Assembly (NCBI RefSeq): GCF_021462225.1
Contig: NC_061804.1
Location: 13,088,740 to 13,152,739, forward strand
Origin: Girardinichthys multiradiatus
Lineage: Eukaryota > Chordata > Actinopteri > Cyprinodontiformes > Goodeidae
Length of the DNA: 64,000 nt
Direction of reading: 5' to 3'
Shown: one piece after another, positions 19,170 to 31,260 of the stretch
Layout: every line of letters begins with the position of its first letter
How positions within the stretch are numbered: the stretch's first letter is position 1
Made by a program: the position numbers and the translations under genes
Notes under the pieces: generated by a model
Database searches by the model: none
Told to the model about the DNA's origin: nothing
The model's input: only the letters and a program-made list of their open reading frames with translations

Positions 19170-19960
19170 TATCAGTTAGTACATCCCATATATATATTTT
19201 AAAATATTTTATCATATATTTTCATGGGACAACACTGAATATATGACACTTTGATACAATGTAAAGTAGTTAGTGTAAAGCTTGTATAACAGTGTAAATT
19301 TGCTGTCCCCACATGGACAAGCCAAATTCCCTCTGGAGAAAAGCTTATTTGACAGATCTAAAAAAGAACGAGTTATTTGGCCAAAGTGACAAGAAGTTTG
19401 TTTGGAGGAATCAAGTTGAGGCTTTTAAATCGGAAAAACTCGTTACCTGTAACTGTCAAACATGAAGTTGGTGGCTTCACATTGTGAGGCTTTTTTGCTG
19501 TGCTGATGCATTCCACAAAGTAGATGGAACAATGAACTACCCTCAAGTCAACAGCTATATGGTTGCACTTTGGTCCTTACTGAGTGTTTAGTGAGGGACA
19601 ATTTGTGAATTGTCATTTAAAACCAGCTTTGTGGCAGGAAATCAGCCCGTTTAAATAACCTTCACCGATTCTGCCAAGAAGAGTGGTAAAATATCAAACC
19701 AGAATTATGCCAGAAGCTTGTTGATGGCTACAAAAGGCACTTGGGCAAGGTAGAACTTGCTAAAGAACATTTATCCAAATGTTAGTGGGGTTATACATTT
19801 GAACCTGAGTGTGAATTTCTGACTTTGTGTGGATTAGTATAAATGAACAATTAATTCAAACTGAATTCAATTTTTGTTTTTAGAAATTGTATGTTATATA
19901 TGTCAATCAACCTCGATAAAAGGACAGTTTGAATGAATCATTTAAAGCTGAAAGCTAATA
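19170..19960 (+). mobile_element. Tc1 relics, mosaic
   Basis: 19190-19312 carries GTGTAAATTTGCTGTCCCC, a Tc1-type inverted-repeat end. From 19312 a decayed transposase reads, in pieces, VDGTMNY, then after an internal deletion a C-terminal part corresponding to GCCAGAAGCTTGTTGATGGC and CATTTATCCAAATG. Stops and a deletion of the central catalytic region leave it inactive. Two different subfamilies appear joined. Confidence 0.6.
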
Positions 19961-20810
19961 TAGATGTTCATGCCTGTGATGAGTGTATGTAAACCTCTAA
20001 TCATCGCTCTACATTTCTTAAATAGAGAATTAAAGAGAACAATTTTCACACTCAGGTTCCTTTATTCCCTTTGCATAAATGTAAAAGTTCTGCAAATATT
20101 GGGTATACATTTGTTTTTGTTTTTTTATTGTTTTGAACACTTTTAGTCTTGGCAACTTTTAAACTTGCCTGAAGTTGAAAAAGGATATAACAAAAAGTTT
20201 AATGTTAATGTGTATGTAAGTAATGTTAAGTAATGTTAACAACCTGTTAATTTAATCAAAAACATTTAAAAAACTGCACAGACACAAAATGTATGCTGTT
20301 CATAAATTAATTTCTGTTCTTGTTTGTTTTGATCCTCTCTAACTCCTCCTTAAAGCTTTCCCTCCTGCCTTTGTTATATGAAGACATAAATATATGATAA
20401 AACAAAGCTGTCTTTCTTTTGTCCTTGATTTATGGAACTATGTTTTGATTCAGATCACAGAAGTAGTAAAGGGACCGTACTAGCAATCTAAGAAGCTTCT
20501 AAAGGATCTTCCGCACAGTTTCCCTCTAAAAGCCCTGCATTCTGTGTGTCAGGTTGCTATTTAGCTTGATTTGTTTAACTGGCCATTTATGAACTTATGG
20601 TAGAGTGTATCTAGAGCAAAAGTGACAGGTGCTGCATACATCGCCATTTTCAGTTTACCTTTAGCTTGCAGAGACAGAAATTGCAAAATGATGTCATCAT
20701 CTAATTTACATAATGGGCCATGTGCGTGCCAGTTTTATGTCAGTTTTGTGTAATGTCCTAGTTCTAGCCCTCCTCTTTTTTCAGGCTTTGTACAGACAAA
20801 GCTAACACAC
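19961..20810. other. AT-rich stretch, nothing identified
   Basis: A terminal-repeat-like piece (AGTGTATGTAAACCTCTAAT, near 19980) probably belongs to the preceding Tc1 relic. The rest shows short AT-rich direct repeats (TAATGTTAA near 20200-20240) and no genes. Confidence 0.4.
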
Positions 20811-21400
20811 AATCTTTGATGTCAATCCCTCTGGAAAGGGTCCCAAAGCAATTTTTAAGGTTTCAGGACTCCAGTGAACCACAGCCATTATCCACAGATG
20901 GAGAGAACATGGAACTGTTTTTAACCTGTAAAGTGGTCCCAAATTTACTCCAAGAGCGCATGGACCACTCATCTAGGAGGTCACAAAAAAATATATCCAG
21001 AACAGCATGTAAAGCACCGCAGTTCTCTATTGCTTCAGTTAAGGTCAGTGTTCAAAAATAAGGAAGAGACTCGTCAAAAATAACATCCATGGGGACTTCC
21101 AAGGCAAACATTTCTGCTGAACAGAAGGAACTATGAGTCCTGTCTCACAGGTGTCAAATTTCTTTATGATTCTTAATGCTTTTGGGAAAATATTGTGTAG
21201 ACTGAGGAGAGACAATTTTAACTTTTTGAGAAGTGTGTCTCCTGATACATCTAGCATAAAGCTAAAAGCATTTCAGAAAAAAGTACATCAAACCAATAGC
21301 CAACTGTTGTGGTGCTAGTTTAGAGGTTAGTGACAACTGTGCCTTCTTCAGGAGCTTCAGGAGACTTGCTGTTTTTGACGGAACCAAGGTCTTGGCTCTC
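20811..21400 (+). mobile_element. Tc1 relic (first half of transposase)
   Basis: The 20816 frame ends in SIASVKVSVQ, a Tc1 helix-turn-helix block. It continues in other frames through ACTTTTGGGAAAATATTGTG-type sequence around the first catalytic Asp (CTGAGGAGAGAC, where the family has a GATGAG codon pair) to TGTGTCTCCTGATACATCTA. Frameshifts and stops are frequent. It is the same subfamily as the minus-strand relic at 40270-41160. Confidence 0.6.
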
Positions 21401-22984
21401 CATTGGAAAATCCTGAAATGCAATGTATAATATTACCTGTTGGAGTATATTAGTATCTTATAAATAAAAAAACATGTTAAATGTATTGCTTTATTTAAAA
21501 TTCAAAGATATCCGTTTAAAAATGTTTAATATGATGAAGTTAATCAAAGATCATTGGGAAAATAGTGAAACAGAAACATTATATGAACTTTATTTACCTC
21601 TGCAAAGAAAACAGAGGTGCTTTAAAGCTTCATATCTACTGTGGATATGGTGTAACCAGCAATGACATTATAATGTAGATATGACTTCTAGACATACTTA
21701 CTCAAATACTGACACGGTAAAGCTCAGGTAAAATAAACTGAAACCTGATTTCTTATTTACTCTGCTGTTGCACACATTATATAGTCATAATGTTTACATC
21801 CTTTAAAATCAGTGGTAAAAATTCCAGCTCACCATCGCTCTCTATGCCAGCAGTCTGATAATCCATGAGGGTTATTGTCTGTTTGATGTATGAGATCCAT
21901 GATAAATCCATAGAGAAAACTATTTTTATTAGATCCTGTGTGTTGATTTGACTTGTGTTGATTTATTCTTTGTTGTTAAATTATCAAACCGTGTCACTGT
22001 CCATTTTCAGAGATTGGTGCAGTGATTAATTTTCACTTCAGCCTGCAATTTCTTTTCAACCATTTTGGTCATTTCTGTGCATCACTTCAGTTGGTGCAAA
22101 AAACACTGTGCATAAGCTGCTATTTTCAGTATTTTGATGAAAAGCAGTTGATTATGTGGCAAAAAACTGTTAAATTTGATTGAATGAATGCTATGAGAGA
22201 ATTATTAATGGCATTTTGATGTTATTTGGGGTGTCAAATGTGCAGACCTTTTCTATACGAACTGTGTAAGGCTGATAATGTATATAAGGAAAAAAAGATT
22301 ACGTCAATTATGGAACAAATAGTGTGTTTTCTGATACTAAATAAACACCACCAGTAGCAGAGATAATTCAGAAAGTAATTTAATGACTCATGAGTGATTT
22401 TGTTTTTTTAGCACCAACCACATTACCACAGATGACTCCTCCAGCCACAAAATGATGGAATTATAGTCTGAGATGGCCATTGCTTGGCTCTGAATTATCC
22501 TCCAATTCATGCAGCGGGGCATCACTGATGCTGGAAACTGTGGGAGTCACTGTAGCATGGGATGACCTTGGGATGGAAGGTATCGCATCATTTCCTCTGT
22601 ACCAGTGAGTTGGGAATGTTCCCACCTAAGCTCAGCCGGTGTCCATAAGCGTTTAATTCTTGGCCACGAGAAAGTCCCACAACTGCTGCATGTTCGGTGC
22701 TCCAAAGTGACCTTACATCACATTTGCCAGCACAGTGTAACTGTTTGTTCTCAACACAATCAGTGGCCTTACTTAAAACTTTTAAAACCTTACTCTGAAT
22801 ATTAATGCATTGATAATTAGAGAAAATTTTACCTCTTTTAGACCTTTATCACATTTTCACTGCAACCCTCCGACAGTCCTGACTATCAACTTTATTGGTC
22901 TGAAAGAACCTTGCATTAAAAATTACTGTTTGAGCTATCTAACATAGTCCTCTTCTATTTTTCTGCTGTTACACACTTGCTGGC
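21401..22984. other. Desert with one balanced block
   Basis: Mostly AT-rich without recognisable genes. 22400-22570 is a balanced, non-repetitive block (for example CCTCCAGCCACAAAATGATG) that could be conserved non-coding sequence; this is judged from composition only. Confidence 0.35.
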
Positions 22985-23300
22985 AACTTTATTAGGTACA
23001 CTTTGAAGTTTGCATTGAAAACTACTTTTATCCTTTGTGGCAGAGATTGAAAAGGTGTTGAAAATACTGATTAGAGATGTTGGTCCATATTGACATGATA
23101 GTTTCACAGAGTTGCTGCAAATTTGAAGTAATTTAAATCCCCTTTTTTCCCCATTCTGATGCTCAATTTCAATTTCATCAACTCATCTTCACCACATCTA
23201 CATGACTAAATGCACTGAGTGTCATGTAATTAGTTCATTTGCTATTGTGCTCACAAGGAGCTGAACAGATCTTCTTAATTAAGGTGCCAGTGAGTGTGTT
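22985..23300. mobile_element. Internally deleted DNA transposon (ACTTTATTAGGTACAC family)
   Basis: Left end AACTTTATTAGGTACACT, then TTGGTCCATATTGACATGAT and GAGTTGCTGCAAATTTG, a jump to CCCCATTCTGATGCTCAATT, and a right end near GGTGCCAGTGAGTGTG. Both outer regions of a fish Tc1-type element are present while the transposase is deleted, so it resembles a non-autonomous derivative. Confidence 0.65.
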
Positions 23301-23779
23301 GATGTAATTCATTATCATGTGAATCCTTATTAAATGACCAGTGAATCCTTTAAGAACAATTCATCTACTTACAGGTCCAGGAAGGACACCCAGATGTTTC
23401 TCTCCCCAGCTGCATTCTCCTGCTCATTCTTGAAGATCCCAAAGCATTCCCAAGCCAGAAGTTTCTTTTCCCAGTTTATGTCCAGTAAAACCTACAAAGG
23501 GAGGTGCCCAGGAGGCATGCTGATCAGAAGCCCGAACCATCTCCCCTGAATCTTTTAGATGCAGAGCAGCTTTTCTTAGGGCCTCTCCCAGATGACTGAG
23601 CTCCTCACCCTGTCTCTAAGGCTAAGTCCATCCATAACGTAGGAAGCTCATTTCGGCCGCTTGTATTCAGGACCTATTGTTTCAGGCATGATCCATACCT
23701 AATGACCTAAGGTGGCAGATTGGAAAGCTGACAGACTGGCAAAATTGAAACTTTGCTTTTTGGATTAGCTCTTTCCTTA

Positions 23780-24595
23780 TCATCTGCACTGCACTTTCAA
23801 AAACCTCTAATGGTCTTCAATTAACTAGAGTTTTTGGAGACTTGTCTGTTCTCCTGCTTTTAGATCTGACAGCTGCCTTTGATACAGTTCCCCTGAAAAT
23901 TTTGATCTCCCGGCTAGACTTATGTGGTATCAGGCACTGCACTGGACTGGTTTAGCTCTTATTTGTCCAACAGAAGTTTCTCCTTCAGCCTTAGAGAACA
24001 TGTTTCCCCCTTAACTCCTCTAACATGTGGTGTTCCTCAAGGGTCAGTTCTTGTACCCATTTTATTTTCCATCTACACGCTCCCCTTAGGCTCCATCTTG
24101 TAACAAAATGTAACATCTCATTTCATTCATAGGCAGATGAGACTCATCTCTACTTTCAGTTCAAGTGCAAAAATCATTTTTCACTACAGCCACTGTTTGA
24201 CAGTCTTACCGAGGTAAAAGCTTGGATGGCCTTTTATCTAAAATGAGACCATTTTTATGTTTTAATGATTTTGAACAGGTGATTCTTGCCTTTGCTAGGT
24301 CCCAACTGGATTACTGTAACTCTGTATGTCAGGCCAGGCTGCCCTCTCGAGACTGCAGTTATATCAGAACTCTGATGCTGATCTAATGATCATTTGCTTC
24401 TAGTTGTCCCAAAGTCAAGGCTGGTCCACCGAGGTTATTGGGCCTTTTCTGTTGTAGCTCCTAAACTGTGGAACCAGCTCCACCATCATATTAGACAGGC
24501 TTCAACTCTTGTTGTTTTCAAGCCTTATCTTAAAACACACTTGTACTCACTGGCTTTTAAAACAGCACACCCCAACCTTGTTTTCTTGAACCTTA
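23780..24595 (+). mobile_element. LINE relic, second CR1/L2/Rex1-type family
   Basis: Broken reverse-transcriptase pieces in order: LLLLDLTAAFDTV (motif A), TPLTCGVPQGSVL (motif B), a decayed motif C region (ADETHLYF) and VKAWMAF. After a deletion come FARSQLDYCNSVCQ and the C-terminal block AFSVVAPKLWNQL ... FKPYLKTHLYSLAF. The sequence differs clearly from the LINE at 1-2788, so it is another family. Stops, frameshifts and deletions show it is old. Confidence 0.8.
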
Positions 24596-24765
24596 CTTAA
24601 ATTTACAGTAAGAGCCCAGTCTCTATCAGATCTGTACACGCTCACATGGACATGCATATCCAGGTCCACCACACAGTCTATTAAGTAGTTTATTATTTCA
24701 ATGTCATTAATGTTATCCTGGACATTTTCTTTCCATTGCAAAGCTAAATGGCCACCTTGGTCATG

Positions 24766-24823
24766 AAAAGCCTTTCACCTAGGAAGTTGTCAGGATGTCT
24801 GTAGCAGCAAGTGAAAGGCTTTT
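24766..24823. repeat. Perfect 13-bp inverted repeat, 32-base loop
   Basis: AAAAGCCTTTCAC (24766-24778) and its exact complement GTGAAAGGCTTTT (24811-24823). Confidence 0.85.
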
Positions 24824-27800
24824 GTTTACCTGTACAGGCTGCTGGAGGTTTCCAATGTGTATGCAGAGGGAAATAACCTAAAACTCACACCAGCATGCTT
24901 ACCACCATACGCTGTAAATGTGACATTTGTGATTCCTTTAAAAGAACTTGATTTCCTTTGAGTTGATAAATGTATGAGAAAAGATACACGGTCAGAGCTA
25001 TCAGAGCATATGGGTGCATTATCACAGATCCTTATATTTTATAACTCACGTCTGTACCTTTACCAGTTTGTGCATGATAATTAGTGACACGGCATCTGCT
25101 TGTTTCTCTACGGTAAATACTGATCATATCCATGAGTAATTGAGTTTTTTAGGTTAGAAAGGCATCGGTCTGCAAAGCTATTTATGTGGCAAGTATGTTT
25201 GTTTATCTTTTGTTAGATATAGTCCTACACTTTCCACTTTTTTGATCATTTTGGTTAATGTAAAGTGTAGTATGTCGTGTGAGCACAATAACAGTTCCCT
25301 GAAGTATGATGGCTACTGATCAGGAAAGCAGTCATGTTAATTAGCCAAAGCATTGAGTTGAATATTTTGCCTCGAAAATGCTCAATAATCGAGTCCTTTG
25401 TGTAAATCGATAAATCGTTTTAACCCCCAATAAAGGACCCATTGGCGTGCACCCATAGACACAAAGAGAGTCTGAAGCCTTACATAACATGCCTCAACTT
25501 CTGCCTGTAGCTGCTTGATTTACACATGTCACATATTTTGCACTTTCTACAAAGCCATAGAAACACTGTGATACTCACAGATGTCCCAGCCTGTTAGTCT
25601 AAGTATGCTTACGTGTGGTAAAGGGCTTATTATTTTAAAACAATATGCAAATGCCAGCCTGATTTATTGGCCAACTCATTTATTGACCTTTCTCTAACGC
25701 AGATGTCAACACATTGATAATTCACGTCTTAATTTCCAATTGACAAGACGATGTCATTACATGGTGTGGGAGATGATTTTATTTATGCAGAACTCTGTAC
25801 TCACACTATGTGCAAACTGCCATCTGGTAGATGATGTGAGAACTTAACACAGTTTGGGAATCAAATCTAAGCATACAGCGACAAAGCAGGGAAGCTAGTA
25901 TTTTAACGTTAATTAATTTTTTTATTTTTTAATCACTTGTAGTTATTAGTTTACTACTTAGTATAGAAATAGTAATTTTGCTCAACATGGCAGATTGCAC
26001 TCCTTTAGTTTGAAGGTTATTTTCATTTTTTTTATCCTGTGTAAATCTATTGATAGATCAATATGAACATGACCCTAATTGGTTCCTTTTTCTTTCTGGC
26101 AGAAAAACAAATCTAACCCCAAGCTGGTCTAATTTATACATGAATAGCATGATTCATATTTAGAAGGATTTTAAAGGATTGCGACCACTTGTTGTAGGAC
26201 AACTCGGGTTTAAATGTTTAACATCTTTTTTATTAGCCAATATAGTATATGTTTGTCTTTGCTGTCCAGGCTCTGATCTCAATATATCATGGCCATGCTG
26301 AACATGTCATAGAGTGATGAGCACATCTCTACCCTCTGACCATGTATTCTGCAATTCAAGAAGTTAGGAGAGTCTCAGAGGTAAAGTATGGCGCGGGGTT
26401 GGTGGAGGGGCTGAAGAAAACCAAGCGGAACCTGTCAGAGTACCAAGCACAGCAGCACATTAGATGCAGATTGCAGCTGGAGATTTGTATCTTAAATAAA
26501 CTGCCTAAATCATTCGGGTATGCTTGTTATATTCTGCAAGGTGTGAAAAAGATCAGCATAGCTTGAGTTGACCGCCTGAACTAGCTTGGAGGTGCTGCCT
26601 CACTATTGTCACGTAATGGATTTGTAATGTACATGCACCAGGACCTGATGAGTTAATTAAGTGCAGAACAGGATGCATATTTATCCAAAAAGGTTGTACT
26701 AAACTTAAAGTAATCATGAGTCAGCTTCCACTATTTCAATCCATGTACAATTTGAAGCAAATAAGTAATTGTATCCCAACCAGTTCTTAATAAATGAATT
26801 TTCAAATTATATTTATCATGGATTTGTTATAATACTATAGTGAATCTGTACCAGAGCAAAATGCACTTGTTAATATTGTGCCTATCGATTTTGTTAAAGA
26901 TCCAAATGCATATCACAGTAGTGCAATTGAAACTGCAGTCTGTTTTTTACATGTTTTTGTTTGTGTTCTCAAATTACCTTTTACTATGACAATCTACCTT
27001 CCTTGTGGAATTATTTTTGGTGATAGAGAAGATATATTAAAACCTACACATTGATCACTGAAGAACAGGCTAATCAGCGGTCAGCCATGGTAGGGGGTGA
27101 TTTTTATTTGCGCAATAAATGGTCAAATTTTTCCATAAGGAAGTTATTTTAGTACTTTATTGTTTCAGAAAAAATGTTCTTTACATTAAAAATGATTAAA
27201 AAGTAAACTGAAAAGTAAAATTTTAACAACATTTGAATTGGCTGAAAAAACACAACAATAAGCCTCTGGCAAGCCTTGGCTTCTATCTTTATTTAACAAA
27301 AAAGTATCCTTGCACCAAATTATTTTCAGATATCAATTTCAAGTATCCCAGTTGCTCTCTAACATATGACCCAAGGCTAAATTCACACTGCAGGTCGCGT
27401 AGGGGCCCAATCAGACTTTTGGCCATACCAGTCTTTTCATGGCAGTCAGAACAGCCCAATTCAGATCTTTTCACCTTCTAAAAAAATCTGAATTGTGCCA
27501 CTTATATATGGGGTACTAAATTGGATACATACCCGATAGTTTTCAAAGCATCCACAGTCAGTATTGGTGTATCTTGACCTTTGTCAAACTCTCCTTTCTC
27601 TACACTCACACGTCCTCTACTGCCCTCGTGCTCCTAAACAGTGGTTTTGTTATCTTTCTTCTTCATTCTCTGTGAGTTAGTGTTTACTGCCAGCCAGAAA
27701 ACATCTTTCAGCAAATCAGTTGCTTACTGTCTCACTTGTTGGACGTGTCTCTGGTTCCTATTACTTTATGGAGTGGCCGCAGAGATATATGTCGACTCTG

Positions 27801-28298
27801 CAGCTGACACAGGTTTAGAGCCATATCGAGACAGCCAGCTGGCTGCTTTACTCAGCAAATAAACCAAACTTCTGCAGGGGAATAAGTGCTGTTGGTAAGA
27901 GAGCTGCACATGAAAGCCTTCCTTACTGCTCCACTGTCTTGTCATTTATCACAACTTAACGGCTTAATGTTATTGCCTTCTTGAGATGAGTTTCCTTTTT
28001 CACTCAAGTTATTAATCAGCAAAGTGACATTGACTGCTGTCATATAATTTTGTATAAAGCAATCATGATTCATGGCTGTCTTAAAGAGAGATTGATATAA
28101 GTGGTTTTTTTTTTAACCTTGCATACTTATTTCAGTGGTGCCTTAACTGAAATTAGCCTTTTTTTTCTGCAGAGAAAACCCATTGCCTTGATTTAAAAAG
28201 TTTAGGAAAGTTACATGACAGGAGATAATTACAGGTTTGTGCAAAAGTCTTGAGCTATTTGCATTTATTCATATTTTGCTTCTTTTCTTTACCTTTCT

Positions 28299-28352
28299 GG
28301 TAATTTTCCTCAGTGTTCTGTTCATGGTAATTTTCCTCAGTGTTCTGTTCAA
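28299..28352. repeat. 27-bp tandem duplication
   Basis: Two adjacent copies of a unit starting GGTAATTTTCCTCAGTGTTC, identical over 26 bases, which suggests a recent slippage event. Confidence 0.9.
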
Positions 28353-28857
28353 TCTTTCCTAAACGTGGCTCCCACAGAAAGTGTATTTGTTAAGCTATGT
28401 AAGACTTACTAAGGGATTGTTTAATCATAAATAAAACACCTAAATCACCACATAGTTTGCGTTTGTGTCTACAAATTACAAACAGTTTGGCTTTTTTTGG
28501 ATTTCTAAAACTCTACCCGTAAGATGCAACACATCAGTTTGATGAGTGTAAAACCACATTTTTGCACCAACAATATTATTCCAAAGACCTTGTAGGTAAC
28601 AAGTTGTTCCTTGAAAGGTCTGTACAATTTTTTGTTTTTTGTTGTTCATAGTTTTAAGGCCCTAATTGTTGCTTTGACATTTATCTGTCCACTTTATAAC
28701 AATTTTAAAGGCAACTGCACACTGTGATAAGTTTTAATCTAATGGCTATTTTGAAAATCATTGGTACAAAAATATGTTTTCATACCGTGCAAACTTTCAA
28801 ACTGAATATATTGTAATTGCAATTATACATTCCAAGAAATTTGTCATTTTATTTGTG

Positions 28858-28985
28858 CCCGGGGAGCATTTTGGGGATAAGGGCCCTGCTCAGGGACCCA
28901 CAGAGGCAGTCTGTGGGATTTGAATCGGGTACTTGCAGTCTTCTCAGAGTGCAAGTCTAACCACTAGACTACAACTGGTGCCCAT
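28858..28985. repeat. Dispersed tRNA-like repeat
   Basis: Contains GGGCCCTGCTCAGGGACCCA, GATTTGAATCGGG and TCTAACCACTAGACTAC, a familiar fish dispersed repeat with tRNA-like blocks. A degraded sister copy lies at 30357-30505. It is followed at 29013-29050 by an inverted fragment of the SINE tail. Confidence 0.55.
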
Positions 28986-29289
28986 CTCCAGTGGTCATTG
29001 GGTGAGAGGTGGGGTGCACCCTTGAAAGGTCACTAGTTCATCACAGGGCATGTCATAACCTGTTGTGTTGATATAGTTCCAGTTGCTCATGAAGTTAACT
29101 CACATCCATGAGGATGAAAATAAATTAGGTAGACTTCATTTATCAATAGCTTTAGGCATTTAACATTTGGTTGCCAAGTGTGATCGTCTCTCCTGCTGTA
29201 ATTCAGCTGAAATACCCACATCAGCTGTGTAATTTAAATGGGTTCAGTAATCCTTCATTCTTTACAGTAAAGGGAGCCATTTTTGCCCC

Positions 29290-29699
29290 GGTTCTGCTAA
29301 ATAATATTTGTCTAGAGCCACAAGCGCTACAAGAACCTTAAAAAAAAGGTTTCACATAAATATGTTGAAGATCTACAAAAGCAATGTTTTGGTTTGTTGA
29401 TTAAGATTTGGTACACAGTTAAATGAAAATAGATAGATTTGATTTAATAATTAGTTGTATCATACTTTTATTTAGATTTTTAGGTTTAAGAATAGAGAAA
29501 AACATCAAATATCTTTTTTGTTTTACATTTTGTATTTATACTAAGGTATTTAAGAGGGAAAAAATCTTTATTGCTGCAGCAAAAACACAAAACAGCTAAA
29601 ATGAGTTTCTCTAAACACTACTAAAGTTGTTAAGACCCACTGTTGTGGGCCTAAACAGCCAGATGTAGTCCTGGAGCCACAGGTTGCAGACCTCTGGTT
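29290..29699. mobile_element. hAT-like MITE, left end eroded
   Basis: The right end reads GGAGCCACAGGTTGCAGACC then TCTG, the hAT-like terminal sequence also seen at 60978-61351. The left side shows AGAGCCACAAGCG but no clean terminus. The interior is AT-rich and non-coding. Confidence 0.5.
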
Positions 29700-29834
29700 A
29701 GATAGTTTTCATGGTGTATGATGTTTGCAGATGACCTTATGATCTGTAGTGAAAATAGGGAGAAAGTAGGTTAGAGAATATGGAGGTGGAAGTAAATGCT
29801 GGAGACAACAAATGAAGAACCAGTAAAAAATAAG

Positions 29835-30190
29835 GGTTGCATGGTGGCGCAGTTGGTAGCACTGTTGCCTTGCAGCAAGAAGGTCCTGGGTTTGATTCCC
29901 GACTGGGGGTCTTTCTGCATGGAGTTTGCATGTTCTCCCCGTGCATGCGTGGGTTCTCACCGGGTACTCCAGCTTCCTCCCACAGTCCAAAGACATGCCT
30001 GTTAGGTTAATTGGTCACTCTAAATTGCCCTTAGGTGTATGAGTGTGTGCTTGGTTGTTTGTGTGTTGCCCTGTGATGGACTGGCGACCTGTCCAGGGTG
30101 TACCCTGCCTCTCGCCCATAGACTGCTGGAGATAGGCACCAGCTCCCCTGCGACCCACTATGGAATAAGTGGTAGAAAATGACTGACTAA
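29835..30190 (+). mobile_element. tRNA-derived SINE, full length
   Basis: The tRNA-like head carries an A box (TGGCGCAGTTGG, about 29846) and a B box (GGTTTGATTCC, about 29889), the internal RNA polymerase III promoter. The body runs through GGAGTTTGCATGTTCTCCCC and TAAATTGCCC to a 3' half containing CTGGCGACCTGTCCAGGGTG, and ends in TGACTGACTA repeats. Fragments of the same SINE occur at 10108, 29013 (inverted), 30916 and 60030. Mobilisation by an RTE-type LINE is inferred from the tail. Confidence 0.85.
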
Positions 30191-30356
30191 AAAATAAGAC
30201 TGACAAATGGAAACATAAAGTTGGAAGGATTAGAGGTGTTGAACAGAGATCCTTGAGATGGGTGAGTTTTAGCACCTGGGGTTAACCATCTAAAGCAACA
30301 ATTTATGACAGAAGGATAGCTGCAAGTAGCTGCAATAATGCCATAATGCCATTGTG

Positions 30357-30505
30357 CGGCACCCGGGGGAGCATTCAGGAGCTAAGGGTCTTGCTCGGGG
30401 ACCCAGAGTTGCAGTCTGTGCCATTGGAACCAGGGGATTTGTGGTATTTGTGACCTCTCCAGGCTTTAACAAGGCCTTGCTATCTAAACACTTGGCGCCC
30501 ACTCC
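30357..30505. repeat. Degenerate copy of the tRNA-like dispersed repeat
   Basis: Shares GGGGGAGCATT, AGGGTCTTGCTCGGGGACCC and GCAGTCTGTG with 28858-28985 but has lost the 3' part. A 30916-30962 fragment (GGGTGTACGATACC) belongs to the SINE. Confidence 0.5.
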
Positions 30506-30992
30506 CCCAGATTTACCTTGTGAGAGAGCAAAATGGACAAGATTAGAAATTAGTATATCAAAAAGGGAAACTCAATTACAGCCGATTGGAGACAAGGTTA
30601 GACAAGGCTGAGATGCTTTTGGACATGTTGAGTTAAGGAATAATGGGCATACTGGACAAAGGATGTAGAGTATGATGCTGCCAGAAAGGAGGACAATTAC
30701 AACATGGATATGGAAAAGAGAGATATGCAAAGGATTTGTGCAGTTGAAGATGATGATACAGATAAGAGAAAGGCAGATAATTCACTATATTGACCTTAAT
30801 GAAAAAAGAACAATTAAAGAAGCTTAACTTATTTTATGTATTTTTAAAAACAATATGGCAGCTGTAATCAATTTGAACTGAAGTTTTTCTGCATACCTCT
30901 TTCTTTGCATCCTTTCCAGGGTGTACGATACCTCTCAGCTATTGACCGCTGGAGGTGGGCACTCCAGACTTTTGTCCAATCTCCAATAAAGC

Positions 30993-31241
30993 TCAAATAA
31001 CTAATGTTAGATTTAAAAAGCCACCTCTCCTCTGCTGCCCTCTGCTCGTCTTTTTCCCCAGAGGGAAGGAGCTAGACATGTGGCTAAAATACAGCCACTG
31101 TCCTTTCTGGCAGAGTGTTATGAACCCGTAGCCCCGAAGTCCATCCAGCCCCCACCACTCAAATGAATTGCACCTTTTCAGATAGATGAGGACACAAGAG
31201 AGGATGGCCTCTTCATCTGCCTCTATACACTCTTGGTGCAC
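30993..31241 (-). other. GC-richer open block, possible conserved element or exon
   Basis: An 82-codon minus-strand frame in an otherwise AT-rich region, including CNSFEWWGLDGLRGYGFI and LCQKGQWLYF. No domain is recognised and no convincing splice pair frames it. Composition differs from both neighbours. It could be conserved non-coding DNA or an old exon. Confidence 0.25.
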
Positions 31242-31260
31242 CAGTGTCTGTGTTTGTTTG

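Larger units (their letters stand above)
24596..28854. other. Long gene desert
   Basis: No recognisable coding gene. A perfect 13-bp hairpin lies at 24766-24823. 25640-25860 and 26260-26660 are balanced and non-repetitive; the latter holds a 74-codon frame (26342-26566) with no known domain. 27380-27520 resembles a fish MITE (TTCACACTGCAGGTC near its start). A 27-bp tandem duplication lies at 28299-28352. Confidence 0.4.

Noticed and set aside
28299..28352. CRISPR-like direct repeats
   Set aside because: Only two adjacent copies without spacers, in a vertebrate genome; simple tandem duplication.
29835..29905. tRNA gene
   Set aside because: A and B boxes are present, but the cloverleaf is not intact and the sequence continues into a SINE body with dispersed copies.
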